From the NCBI GenBank assembly GCA_022494885.1, contig JAGVSM010001209.1, forward strand, positions 124,001 through 188,000: a DNA stretch of 64,000 nt. The letters are read 5' to 3'. Below are positions 32,816 to 42,894 of the stretch, in pieces. The notes under the pieces are model-generated. The model made no database searches. It had not been told where the DNA came from and saw only the letters and a list, made by a program, of their open reading frames with translations. A program made the translations under genes and the position numbers. Positions within the stretch are counted from its first letter, which is position 1. Every line of letters starts with the position of its first letter. Source of the stretch: Micrasema longulum. Lineage: Eukaryota; Arthropoda; Insecta; Trichoptera; Brachycentridae.

Positions 32816-34639
32816 ATTATACCAGAGATAACTATTATTGTTTTGAACTTATTTATATTTACAGATTAAGAACTTTAAATATTCTAATTTTAAAATGATT
32901 ATTATCTAAATTATATCTACTATAAATGTTACTACGTGACTTTTAATACATAATAAAAATTAACCATTTTAGATGGCGTTATATTGTATATATTAAAAAT
33001 CATTAAAGCCTATATACTTGCGTATTTTTATTTAAAAAATATTAACGTTTTACAAAAATTATACTATAGTTTCTCACATTTTAAAAATACAAATCTTATT
33101 TTTAAAATGCATTAATACCTTGACATCTATTGTTACAAGGAATTTCTGCTTACATTTGTACTCATTTTTATTTTATTATTCTACTTTATTCCTTATTAAG
33201 TTTGCTCAATTTATTATTAATTTTACTAATATATATATTTAAACAATAAAATACTAAAATGAGATAACTTGGAAATCTCAGAAATCTAAAAAGCGATTCA
33301 TTATAAGAAAAAAATTATAAATAACCCAATAAAAATATTTATTTTAGTCCACTCCTGTCTAGTTTCGCTATCCATCTCACATTAGTATCCTTTCAAGACA
33401 AAAATACTTGATTTATTAGTTTAATTGGCAGCATACTGATAAATAAAAATAGTAGAGAATTCATTTGTTAAGTATGCCTCGAGAAAAAAGCTTGTTTAGC
33501 TTTGAAACCGTTCGGTGGAAAAACATAAAAAATTAGTCGTGATAAACAAAGTGGTATTATTTATTTTACTATAAAAATGTATTATTAATACCTGAGTTCC
33601 TAATTTTTCTATTTGGATAATAAAAATCACACGAACATGATTGTACAAAAATTGCGATTAAAAATGCATCATCACTTTCTTTTCCGCGCCCCATGTGCGA
33701 CATTTTGTGGCCCTACTGTCCTAAAATACGAGTAAAACCCGTACAACATGGATGTTAACACACAAAACGGTGAGTCACTGTACTGCGAGGTAGTTCTGGC
33801 TTGTGACTACAAGGTAGAAAAACAAGTAAAAAGAAAGAGGTTATAAAATATTGAATGTTCGCTACAAAAAGAAGACCACGAGAGATATTCAGACGTTTAG
33901 TCATCACCCCGTCCTTTGTTTACTAATGAGTTATTATACATCTTCATAAATGATCATGTTTAGATATTTTATTTTATCAAGTAAGTTCAACGTTGTATGA
34001 ATACTAAATGAGAATTGTTTATTTTGACCACCATTTAAAATATGTGTCATCAATTCATTATAGGTAATCTGATGTATTTGGAAATTAAAAATCATGTTTA
34101 ATGCATTGCTAATGATACTTTAAGATACTCTTTTGGAAGCTTCCGGTGATGTTTACTGATCCATTTAAGAACAGGTGAGGAAAACGAAGAAGAAGATAAA
34201 TAGTCGTATCACGGTGTTGTGGTAAGCGTTACAATGTCATATTTGAGCTCTCTGGTAAGAACTTCCAAAAAGGTTAGCCTAAAATATATATTTTTTAATT
34301 CTCTTTTAAACCTTGCACAATTTTCATTTTTTTCAAGCATTTATATGCTTCGGAAGTTTATGATTATCTATCTTTACCTATAAATGATCGAAAAAGGTTT
34401 CAGTTTATAAACGATGCCCAATGAAGGAGTAAAAAAAAATATTAATGTCAAATACAATTTATTTTTTTTACTTAAAATAAATTAATATTGTATTATAGAA
34501 AAACGTAAGCTTTACTAATTTTTAATTTGCTCATATTATTAACTAAATACAACATTTTTTTAGGTAATTTAAGACATCGCCGTGATGTTTTCTTATTTAT
34601 TTATTTAAATATTTTTTAATAAAAAAGAAATATTAGCGT
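32816..34639. other. Unique AT-rich interval
   Basis: There is a 32-codon ATG-initiated frame at 33748-33846 (MDVNTQNGESLYCEVVLACD...) without support as a gene, and a GAAGAAGAAGAT run near 34190 that could be a LINE tail. Nothing else was recognised. Confidence 0.35.
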
Positions 34640-34805
34640 TCTTATAATTTACGCAAATATTTCAATTTTGGTGACCATTTTCAACGAGATGTAAATAACT
34701 CCCTATTAGAAAATGGAAATCAACTTGGGGTAGAGTGGGGTTCGAACTTTGGATCTCTGATCCATGAGTCCGCAACACTGGCCACGAGACCACAACCCGA
34801 TTTTT
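34640..34805 (-). mobile_element. tRNA-related SINE (S2), best copy
   Basis: On the minus strand the head is GTTGTGGTCTCGTGGCCAGT, followed by TCATGGATCAGAGATCCAAA and the box-B-like AGTTCGAACCCCACTC. Then come the link ACCCCAAGTTGATTTCC and the body TTTTCTAATAGGGAGTTATT and GAAAATGGTCACC. Five other copies or parts share the body. The A-box and B-box are recognisable but not canonical. Confidence 0.7.
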
Positions 34806-34824
34806 ATTTTTATTTATTCATTCG

Positions 34825-35040
34825 TTTTTATACGTTGGCGGTAACTGACGAATGGCATTTTTTTTCAACCAAATAATAAAATAAAATGTATTTGTTTTTT
34901 AGTTTTAAAGGAAAAGAAGAATACAGGGAAAGGAAAAGAGAAGAGAATAAAGAAGAGAAGGAAGTTGTTCCTTCAGACGTAATTTAAACAAAGCACCTGC
35001 GGCAACACCTTTAGTTTTTCTTTTTAATAGATCAATGTGA
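34825..35040 (-). pseudogene. LINE 3' end (J5), short copy
   Basis: On the minus strand there are CTTCCTTCTCTTCTTTATTC-type pyrimidine runs, the reverse of AGTTGTTCCTTCAGACGTAA (the codons before the J5 stop), and a terminal block with AATGCCATTCGTCAG. The order is the same as at 28500-28810. Confidence 0.5.
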
Positions 35041-35339
35041 ATTCACGATGCTAAAAAATACTCGATGTTCTAGAATTCAATTTACCCAAATAATTTTAAA
35101 AAACATTGGTGCAAAAAAAATACTCTACAAAATGACTATACTTTAAATAACATTTTTTTAACGTTCTTCCAGAAAACTTTTTTTTTTTTTGCATATTTAA
35201 AAGGAAAATGAAAAAGTATATTAATTAAAAACTTTTTTTCCTTTTGTGTAATATTAAAGAAATGGACGTACATTTTTATTTTAACTGTGTTTGAAAATGT
35301 GGAAAATAAAAATGGGAAATAAAATAAATGTGAAACGAA

Positions 35340-35530
35340 TTCCCCTTTTCAACTCGAGAAGCAGGCTTATTCTGTCACAATTTCGTTCCGTAATTGCATT
35401 CGTTCGTTACATATCCATCTCATTCTAACGCAATCAAAACCATATTTCACTCACGTTCCCTCTCACACGATACGAATGAATTTGCGAAAAAAATTCGTCA
35501 TAGCATAAGGCCGCAGTCTACTTACTTAGA
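35340..35530. other. Unique complex block
   Basis: Higher complexity than its flanks (CTCGAGAAGCAGGCTTATTC, TTCGTTCCGTAATTGCATTC). No repeat, ORF or splice signal. Possible non-coding host sequence. Confidence 0.2.
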
Positions 35531-35884
35531 AATGTAGTAACGTTGTTATTAATATGTGAACTTATCTATTGTCAATAATGATTTTCATTTTATATTTTTC
35601 TTTAATTTTTTTGTGATTTTTATAATACAAAATTAATTTAAGGCTCCTTCTCACTAGGAAAACCTATTCTAAGAATTTTATTTACATATATTTTCCGTGT
35701 CACTCACTTTTTTATTTCTTCCATGCTGATTTGCCTCTTCCAGATTTTGATTACATTTTTGAAATATTTATAGTTTTATATGTTTACTTCATTTTATGGT
35801 GGAGCATATTAAATTACTAGAATTTTAATTTTATTGACTAAATAAAACAATAAATAAAACACGAACCTAAAAAAAATAAAAAAT

Positions 35885-36360
35885 ATGAATATTTGAATAC
35901 AATATTAAAAATCTCAAGTCTACAAAAACGTAGAAATAACATTGACTCCATATTTATGTTTAATTTACTGAATGGCTTAATTGGTGTACCATCGTTACTG
36001 GAACAAGTGGCATTTAATGTTCCAATCCGCCGGTTGCGAAATAATAATGCGCTGTTCCTTGATCAACACAGCACAAACTATGGCTTGCATGCACCAATGT
36101 CCCGATTGTGTCGTAGTAATAGTAATAGTAAACTCGAGACAAGATCTGGACTGTTTTAGTGCAAGTCTTTATAGATTTAAAAAATCACTAAGGTAGACCG
36201 GATTTTGTTTTGAGGTAGTATTTTTTTTTTTTGGCCATAGCTTTTATTTTATTTAGCTTGTATTTTTTTTGATTACTACCTGTATTTATTATGAGAAATT
36301 GTATTTACCATCGTTGGAATAGACTGTATAAGTCCGTCAATTTAATAAATAAATAAATGT
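35885..36360 (+). pseudogene. Jockey/CR1-like LINE 3' end (J1)
   Basis: The plus frame 35893-36159 reads ISSLQKRRNNIDSIFMFNLL, NGLIGVPSLLEQVAFNVPIR and STNYGLHAPMSRLCR. It is colinear with the minus-strand copy at 4680-4396. A short insertion (AGTAATAGTAATAGTAA) before SKLETRSG shifts the frame, and the next frame carries LDCFSASLYRFKKSLR, which is the true terminus. The 3' UTR ends in AATAAATAAATAAATG near 36360. 5'-truncated at about 35885. Confidence 0.85.
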
Positions 36361-36459
36361 TAGTTGCCTGCGTCAATTCATTACCTCAGGTCGTTTTTAT
36401 CTCGTTTAAAACCCAAATCTGCGGAAATAGAGATTCAAAGATTTTTTTAAGAAATATGT

Positions 36460-36549
36460 ATAAATCGAAACAGGCATAAATCGAAATCGAAATAGGCATA
36501 AATCGAAACAGGCATCAATCGAAATCTAAAAAGGCATAAAGGCATAAAC
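36460..36549. repeat. Minisatellite, about 16-22 bp units
   Basis: ATAAATCGAAACAGGC (36460 and 36498) alternates with a longer unit, ATAAATCGAAATCGAAATAG plus GC, and decays into AGGCATAAAGGCATAAA. Four to five units in total. Confidence 0.85.
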
Positions 36550-37199
36550 CACAACTTTAGACAAAATTCGTTCAAAAACCCCCTTTAACAATTTTATGAA
36601 TATGTTTTTTTTATTTAAATTTTATAAATAAAGACTTTCTAAGAATTTCTGTACATTTAACTCAATTGGTTAGACAAAACGAACCAAAGCGACAAATTGC
36701 CCAATTATGAAGACAAAATAATAATAAATTGTTTTTTTTGTAAATAAAACATAAGTTAAAAAGTATATGTTAATAGATAAATATTTTTTAATTTCTATCT
36801 TCTCATTGCGATTTGTAAAACGGGTCTAGCAGCTCAATCGCAATGGCCGCACTTATCGGTAATTACCGACACGATAAACATTTTTTATGGGTAAGTGATG
36901 GTTGAGGACTTTTAATCGACGTGATAAACATCTGTGATTGGAATACAAGTGGAACGCACTACGAAATATTTGCGTTCAACAAATAATAATAAGGAAGTTT
37001 AGTGCTATAAGAAATTGGATATAAAAAAAATGTTTTGAATTGTTAGAGAATTTAATTTTACGGCGAAGTTCTTCGAAAATGCATAAAAAATGCATAAAAA
37101 TGAACTGCTTGGCAACGTCACAGGTTTATGTGACCACGAGTTTGCAATCGCCAATAAGTTATAGCGTTGTTATGTTGATGTAGCAACTATAGACTATCA

Positions 37200-37628
37200 T
37201 TATTAATGTGTATTTAACAACGCACTTCTTTCGATTGTTGCGCGGTATTATTGACAACCCTGAAATTATGCGGAGCATTAGCTTTTATGTTCCTGATAGT
37301 TACCTTATACAGCGTCAGCATAGACTATTTCACATTCCAATATACAGGACCAACCTTCCAATGGTTATGCCTGTTGAAAGGGCTATCTTTATATTGAACA
37401 ATATCATTTTGGACTTTGACAATTTTCACGTCTCTGATGGAGTTTTTCGTTATAAGATTCTCTTACTTTTTTAACATATTATTCTTTGGATATTATGTAT
37501 ACTAATGTGTTTTTTTTATATATACCTAATTTTACCTAATTATTTCTATATGCATGAATTAAGATCTTCCACTTTGTAATGTACATAAATATGAATAAAT
37601 AAATGATAAATGACAAATGATAAATGAT
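37200..37628 (+). pseudogene. Jockey/CR1-like LINE C-terminus with ATGATAA tail
   Basis: The open frame 37208-37474 reads FFRLLRGIIDNPEIMRSISF, YVPDSYLIQRQHRLFHIPIY and RTNLPMVMPVERAIFILNNI. This is an intact C-terminal domain of about 80 codons. It differs from J1 in its last 30 residues, so it is a sister family. The 3' UTR ends in an AATAAATAAATGATAAATGA type microsatellite at 37593-37628. No upstream domain is present. Confidence 0.75.
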
Positions 37629-38684
37629 TATTGCAACTGGCGACAGATTTCCGGTTTCCGGGGTAAATATATTTTCGACGTTTAGCGTGTTTGAAGTACG
37701 AATTTTGATTGTACGGGGTTCAACTTTTAAATGTCAGAAACATAATCCGATCATGTCAAACGACATCTTAGAATGCCTGCAAGTCAGCGGTTCGTGTGAT
37801 TAACTTATGTTAAACTCATATTTCCTTTGCTTCTTGTCAGTTATGTTTCACTGTTCAGATGTGTGTTTTGATCACCCACCGAACAGAAATCGTGACGTCG
37901 ACTGATGTGTTTTTGAAGTTTCTTTGGGATTTTTAAAAATTACAAAACCTTTAAAAACCATGGCTATAATGGTACGATACATAAATTTAAAAGTTTAAAA
38001 ACCACCCAACTTCCTCATCACCGGTAGCTGAATGTGTAATCGTAATCAAATCCAACCTACTAGTATGCATTGTGAATCATCGTATTAGTAATCAACAAAT
38101 AATATTATAGCCACCGATTACTCACCCTCCGAGCAAAAAGATATTATCTAGTTGCTACCTAACTACACTACTTACCACCAATATTACTTTTTTACTAAAT
38201 CCGTTAAAGTAGTTGAAAGCAAAATGATAAATAACACTCGTAGTGTTCGTAGTTTTGTTAATTTGGTATAGCAATGGGCATAATTAATAATTAATACAAG
38301 TAATCGAATAACGCATAACCGGTTATGACAATATCTGATTGTTTTACAAACACCCACGCACTTCTATCATAAAAACTCGTAGCGTGTTACAAAAGACGAT
38401 TTAAAAATAAATAAAAGTAAATGAACGTGCATTTATTTATCGCTTGTTCTCATTGTGATAAACATTAGAATAGTCCAAAGTTTAAGATACCATATTACTG
38501 GTTTGCCTCAACTTAGGCTGCGTTGACTGTGGGTTTCTACCCATGCCCATGCATTGAAAAACCCATTTTTCAAAAGACACAATTATTTTAACCATTTTAC
38601 ATTTATTTATTTATTCGCACATAATTTAGCATGTAATTTATTTATTAAAAAAAATAATCAGTTAAAATCTTTTTATGTATATAT

Positions 38685-38755
38685 GTAGTTGGATAATTTA
38701 CATGGCGCCATTTTTGTGAAAATCATCTTAAGGGCGCTGTACAATAAATAAGCAT
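38685..38755 (-). repeat. LINE 3'-terminal GCGCC block (minus orientation)
   Basis: Read on plus: CATGGCGCCATTTTTGTGAA, then AAGGGCGCTGTACAATAA. It is the reverse complement of the J3 terminal block. It directly precedes the tandem array. Confidence 0.6.
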
Positions 38756-38759
38756 CCAT

Positions 38760-39140
38760 GCACATCTTGCAGCTACAGAGCGCATAAACGATTGGGATTC
38801 TAGTTTCTCCTTTCAAATTATGATATATTTATTTTGACATATAGGAGCTAGGTAACAGTACATTTTGCAGCTACAGAGCGCATAGACGGCAAGCAATCTA
38901 GACCCCATTTACACTTTGTTTTAATTTTACAATGAAGTAAAGTGTTTTAATGATATTAAAATTTAAAAATAAATAACTCATTTTTAAAAATAGGAGTTAG
39001 ATTATAACAAGTCTTGCAGCTACTGAGCGTTTGTTGAAATTCTAGACCCCATTTACAAAATTTATGGTTGATAACATTTACATATTGAAGCTAGATTACC
39101 AATCGTCCTGCAGCAACAAAGCGCATAGACGGGTGGAATT
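38760..39140. repeat. Diverged tandem array, four units of about 95-150 bp
   Basis: The block CTTGCAGCTACAGAGCGCAT (38765), TTTTGCAGCTACAGAGCG (38863), CTTGCAGCTACTGAGCG (39013) and CCTGCAGCAACAAAGCGCAT (39107) recurs in one orientation. It is preceded in units 2-4 by a GGAGCTAG or GAAGCTAG word and followed in units 2 and 3 by TCTAGACCCCATTTAC. Spacing is about 98, 149 and 93 bases. No ORF runs through the units. It is not part of any other family seen here. Confidence 0.75.
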
Positions 39141-39261
39141 ATAGCGACCTTAAATTAAATCAATAAATTGTAATACATACATATAAACTATTTTTTTTTT
39201 CTTCATTTATCTACTGTATATTATTTTAAGTCTTTATTTCTCAAAAACTATTATTTCTACC

Positions 39262-39385
39262 AGTCCAGAGACTATGAAATATTCTTATGTGAAATACCAT
39301 TAAATAAATATTTTAAATCAATCATAAAGAGAATGGATCCCAAGACCTTTTGCATGGTAGGCAAACGCTTTGGCCGTATAATTAA
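39262..39385 (-). mobile_element. SINE S1 fragment, head to middle
   Basis: Read on plus: CCAGTCCAGAGACTATGAAA, then GGATCCCAAGACCTTTTGCA and TGGTAGGCAAACGCTTTGGC, the S1 box B, anticodon-side and box A regions in reverse. Internally truncated at the 3' end. Confidence 0.6.
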
Positions 39386-39549
39386 ATGCTCTAATTTTTA
39401 CCGTGCGTAAATTAATATTTTTGTATCCAATTTCCCGTAGAGCTGAAGTTCCTCACTAAGAAATAACTGATGTAAACGTTTGTAACAATAACGCATTAAA
39501 AGTTTTTTGACATATTTTTAATTTTTATTCTATTTAACTTTTTGTGGAA

Positions 39550-39793
39550 ATCGTGGGGTTACAACTAGATAGCTTCAAAATCAGCATTTGTTAGTTACCT
39601 ACTAAAAACATTTTTTTTAACCTTCTCCATGAATGGCCCAAATAGACAAGTAAAGCAGTCAAAATATTATTGGAATGATTCACTAATTGCTTATTGGTAG
39701 CATTCACAAAGGAAGATTCAAATATGTGTTTTTCGTTGGTAACTCAAAAATGCTGATTTTGAAGTTACTTAGTTTTACTAATAACCCCACGAT
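39550..39793. mobile_element. Family G inverted-repeat element, short copy (MITE)
   Basis: About 244 bp. The left end ATCGTGGGGTTACAACTAGA continues through AGCTTCAAAATCAGCATTTG. The right end is its reverse complement (TGCTGATTTTGAAGTTACTT, AACCCCACGAT). The arms are 60 or more bases, with small indels. The unique middle (CCATGAATGGCCCAAATAGA, GGTAGCATTCACAAAGG) has homologous counterparts at 31548 and 32720 in the long copy. It touches the 3' end of the next LINE. Confidence 0.85.
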
Positions 39794-39796
39794 ATA

Positions 39797-40105
39797 TATT
39801 GTACATTGGCGGGTTTATTGCCAAATAGCAATTCCTTACAGTCAACCAATAAAATAAATGCGTTTTTTATATCATTACAATTTCGAAACGAATTCAAGAG
39901 AACAATTTTTAAAATGAAGTTAAGTACATACAAGAATAAAGTAAAATGCATTATTCGTATATTCATTAATTGAGATCAACCCTCGTATTTAATGGGATGA
40001 AGGAGTAAAGGAGAAGAGATCGAGGAAGAAAAAAAAGATGTTTGTTTAGACGTGACATATTCGATTATTATCTAACGTCACTATTGAATGGTCTTAGACA
40101 AGAAA
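39797..40105 (-). pseudogene. LINE 3' end (J5)
   Basis: On the minus strand the relic ends with TTGCTATTTGGCAATAAACC and CGCCAATGTACA. Upstream (40000-40080 on plus) is the pyrimidine-rich region around the J5 stop (GTTTAGACGTGAC reversed). The end lies 4 bases from the MITE terminus, so one of the two probably inserted at the edge of the other. Confidence 0.55.
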
Positions 40106-40435
40106 CAGCTTAGTCAACCAAGTATAAAACACTCATGACTACTTGCTTTTTCTAGCTGACCTCATTTGTGTGCTCGCGTGCCAACTTAAAGCATTTAATA
40201 AAATAATAATTGCAAGGTGGATGACGAATCCTATTACTTTCTTATAATATATGCGCACTTGATAATAATAATAACAACAAACATTTTATAAAAATTAAGT
40301 AGTGTGATGCAATTCAATACTATCAGCATACCTTTTTTTACATCTTACGTCACATATTCTGCGGTGCAAAAAAACCCTCAGGGAGGTCTTAACAAGACGT
40401 CTCACCACTAAAACACAATCAATTAAATATTCTTC

Positions 40436-40695
40436 TTCTTTCTGCGCCATATCAGGTGCCCCCGACGTTGGCAATCACTCTAGAGTAGGCATTTCGGTCC
40501 TGTGCAAACTGCAACAGCGCCTTCCGTCCAGCCGCTGATGTTTTTCAGCCAGGACATCTCTCACCTTTCAACTCCACGCTTGCTCTCGATCTTTCCCATC
40601 ATGATTAGCTGTAGAAGCACATATTTGCTTCCGCACATGATATGGCTCAGGTATGCAAGTTTTCTGTGTTTTATTGAGGACAGTAGTTCTTTTTC
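40436..40695 (-). pseudogene. RTE-like LINE-C, 3' half of a split copy
   Basis: The minus strand reads KELLSSIKHRKLAYLSHIM, CGSKYVLLQLIMMGKIESKR, and ends with AQDRNAYSRVIANVGGT and an AGAAGAAGAA tail (TTCTTCTTCT on plus at 40431). This is the terminus of an RTE-like reverse transcriptase. The sequence upstream of KELL is found 665 bases away at 41361, beyond an opposite-strand insertion. One frameshift lies in the middle. Confidence 0.8.
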
Positions 40696-40699
40696 ATTG

Positions 40700-41360
40700 A
40701 CAGGGCCAATATGCTACAACCATCAACCAGACTCCGAGATCTAAAAAAAGTGCAAGATTTTGTTTATTTAGGCTCATTCATCTCCGCGGGTAGTACAGGC
40801 ACATCAGAAATTAAAAGACGCATCCTAATCGCAAAGAATGATACGACTCGACTGACCAAAATTTGGCAAGCTAGGGCCATCTCGAAAAAAACTAAGAAGT
40901 TCATTGTGCGTACGCTTGTGTTCCCAATATTCTTGTATGGCGCAGAAACGTGGACAGTCAAAACACGTGAGCAGGAGAGAATAGATGCCCTCGAGGTGTG
41001 GTGCTGGCGTCGAAAGCTGAGAATACCATGGACAGCCAGAAGAACAAATGTATCTATACTGGAGGTACTCAACGTAAAAGTTCGCCTATTGGCCATATGC
41101 TGCCAACGTATGATACAGTTTTTTGGACACATAGCTAGACGTGACCCAGGAAATATGGAGAAAATAATAATCTCGGGCAGTGTATCAGGACGAAGAAGCA
41201 GAAGCAGAGCTGCAGCTCGATGGATCGACCAGGTGAAAACTACGTCACGGGTGACCCTAAGAACTGTAGAGAGGACGCAGAGCCGTGAAGAGTAGAGACG
41301 CTTTATCAATGGAATGGCTGGTGAGAGTACCAATGATCACGACCCTCAAAACTGAGGAAC
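40700..41360 (+). pseudogene. RTE-like LINE-B 3' end, nested, longest ORF in the window
   Basis: The 194-codon frame 40711-41295 reads KKVQDFVYLGSFISAGST, FLYGAETWTVKTREQERIDA, WTARRTNVSILEVLNVK, FFGHIARRDPGNMEKIIISG and RSRAAARWIDQVK. This is the whole post-catalytic and C-terminal part of an RTE-like reverse transcriptase. One tryptophan codon has become TAG (41293-41295). The homology goes on for about 15 codons to DHDPQN and an AGAAGAAGAAG tail at 41368. Little other damage is visible, so it is young. The 189-codon minus ORF over it is an antisense shadow. Confidence 0.9.
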
Positions 41361-41575
41361 GACAGAGAAGAAGAAGTTTTATTTCGGCTCCGGCTCGTCT
41401 CAGCACCTCCGCGTTGGTCGCTAAATCTGTTTTTAGGATTCTCAGCATTCTAAGGTGTAGCTACATTTCAAAAGCCTCTAATCGGTTAACGGAGTTCTCC
41501 TTGAGAGTCTATGTTTTAACCCCATAGAGCAGTATTGACCACACATAGCACTCGACCATCCTCTGTCTCAGTTTT
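41361..41575 (-). pseudogene. RTE-like LINE-C, 5' half of the split copy
   Basis: The minus strand reads LRQRMVECYVWSILLYGVKT, TLKENSVNRLEAFEM and LRILKTDLATNAEVLRRAGA followed by EIK at the insertion point. Two tryptophan codons are changed to stops. Across the inserted LINE-B the protein homology continues in the same frame at 40695. The plus ORF 41285-41527 is a shadow. Confidence 0.8.
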
Positions 41576-41589
41576 AAATAAAACAACTA

Positions 41590-41790
41590 TCACTGCAAAA
41601 AAAATATTTTATTCCATTGAATGCTGATCGTGGTATTTAACTAAATATTCAATTAAACATAGTAATAATATTGAAAGCATTAACATTGTGGTCAAACATT
41701 TTACAAAACGTCACTGAATATTTGTATACAATCACTTACCGACTTTACACAATACTTGTTACACCATAATTGTATTTACTTTACTTTAAT
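41590..41790 (+). repeat. Fragment related to family F
   Basis: AAAGCATTAACATTGTGGTC and AAACATTTTAC at 41676 match 57400 and, inverted, 47290-47330. Short match only. Confidence 0.35.
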
Positions 41791-42329
41791 AATTGTGTTA
41801 CACTTGTTTCACAATAATTGTTACACAAAAATATGAAACCAACATGCCATGCATTTTTTTAAAACTATTTATCCGACAACAAAAAATATTTCTACAACCT
41901 ACTCACTGCATGTTAGGGTTGCCTATTAAACGTATTTTTGTTAAATTAATTAGTACATATATTACAAAAAAAATGAAAACAGTTTCAATCAATATTATTT
42001 CTTACTCATAAACAAATTTGCTTTGATGCATGCGTGCCCACAAGTATTTTAAAATGAGGAAAAAAATTAAATAAACTAAAATACAACCACATTTTAATTT
42101 CGTTATTTCAAAGTACTCGCAACAACCCACATATTTTTTTAATGATTTGCATTCCAAATGCTTTTTGAAACAAAATTAGATACACCTACGTTGTACAGTT
42201 TATAATTGTTTAATCGTAATATTTTCCGTGTTCTTTCAAACGATGACTAAACTCAACAAGCTCATTTGTTCGCGAGAAACGTTGGTATAAAATGTATTTT
42301 TCTAAATATCTACATTTTCATATTTTTAT

Positions 42330-42395
42330 AAATGAACCCAGGACCCCAAGCATAGTAAGCGAGAGCACCAACCACTACACTTCGAGGCGTATTCG
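42330..42395 (-). mobile_element. tRNA-like SINE head
   Basis: On plus: GAACCCAGGACCCCAAGCAT, then GAGAGCACCAACCACTACAC and TTCGAGGCG. Reversed, this gives a box A and box B spaced as in S1. The body is absent. Confidence 0.5.
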
Positions 42396-42454
42396 TTTTG
42401 TCTCTAATTCCTTTTAAGGTATTTTTGCTAGAGTATCCATCGAGTCGAAAGCGC

Positions 42455-42680
42455 TCGCCCAGGGTTTGGATATATTACAATATTTTGACTTTTTCCAAAT
42501 GTTTATCGACAAAAACTAGATTTCACCTCCTAGGGTGTCATTAAGATTAAAAAATTACAACAGAGGTAGAGAACATTTTAGAGAAGGGAATAGAAATGAC
42601 AGGTCGTAAGACTTGTAAATGCCTAAACTTCCATTTTCCCTTCTCTAAAATGTTCTCCATCTCTGTTGTTTTTTTTAAAT
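42455..42680. mobile_element. Family C copy folded as a hairpin
   Basis: TTACAACAGAGGTAGAGAAC, ATTTTAGAGAAGGGAA at 42554 is mirrored by TTCCCTTCTCTAAAATGTTC, TCCATCTCTGTTG near 42633-42669. The centre retains the ACAGGTCGTAAGACTTGTAA core. The left flank (CAAATGTTTATCGACAAAAA) belongs to the family. An internal deletion has removed the GTGGCCAC half, leaving a short foldback. Confidence 0.75.
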
Positions 42681-42894
42681 TTTGATATATTTTACACAAA
42701 TATCAACATTCTTATTCTGCTTGCATATAGGAAACAACTTATAAAACAGGGCTGAACAATCAAATAATAACAAATAATTTATTTAATTTAAATAAACATG
42801 ATTTTAATTTCGAAAATTATTTATTTTTTAAGAATATACGTGTACTTCGTGCCCTACACAGTTTTTCTGTATTTTTTAAATGTTTGACGAGCAA

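Noticed and set aside
33748..33846. 32-codon ORF with a good start context and internal GGTGAGT
   Set aside because: Too short, no partner exon, no repeat or domain evidence.
38760..39140. CRISPR-like array
   Set aside because: Repeats are diverged, spacers differ widely in length, and the setting is eukaryotic. It is a decayed tandem repeat.
40764..41333. 189-codon minus-strand ORF
   Set aside because: It is the antisense of the LINE-B frame, which has recognisable reverse transcriptase motifs on the plus strand.
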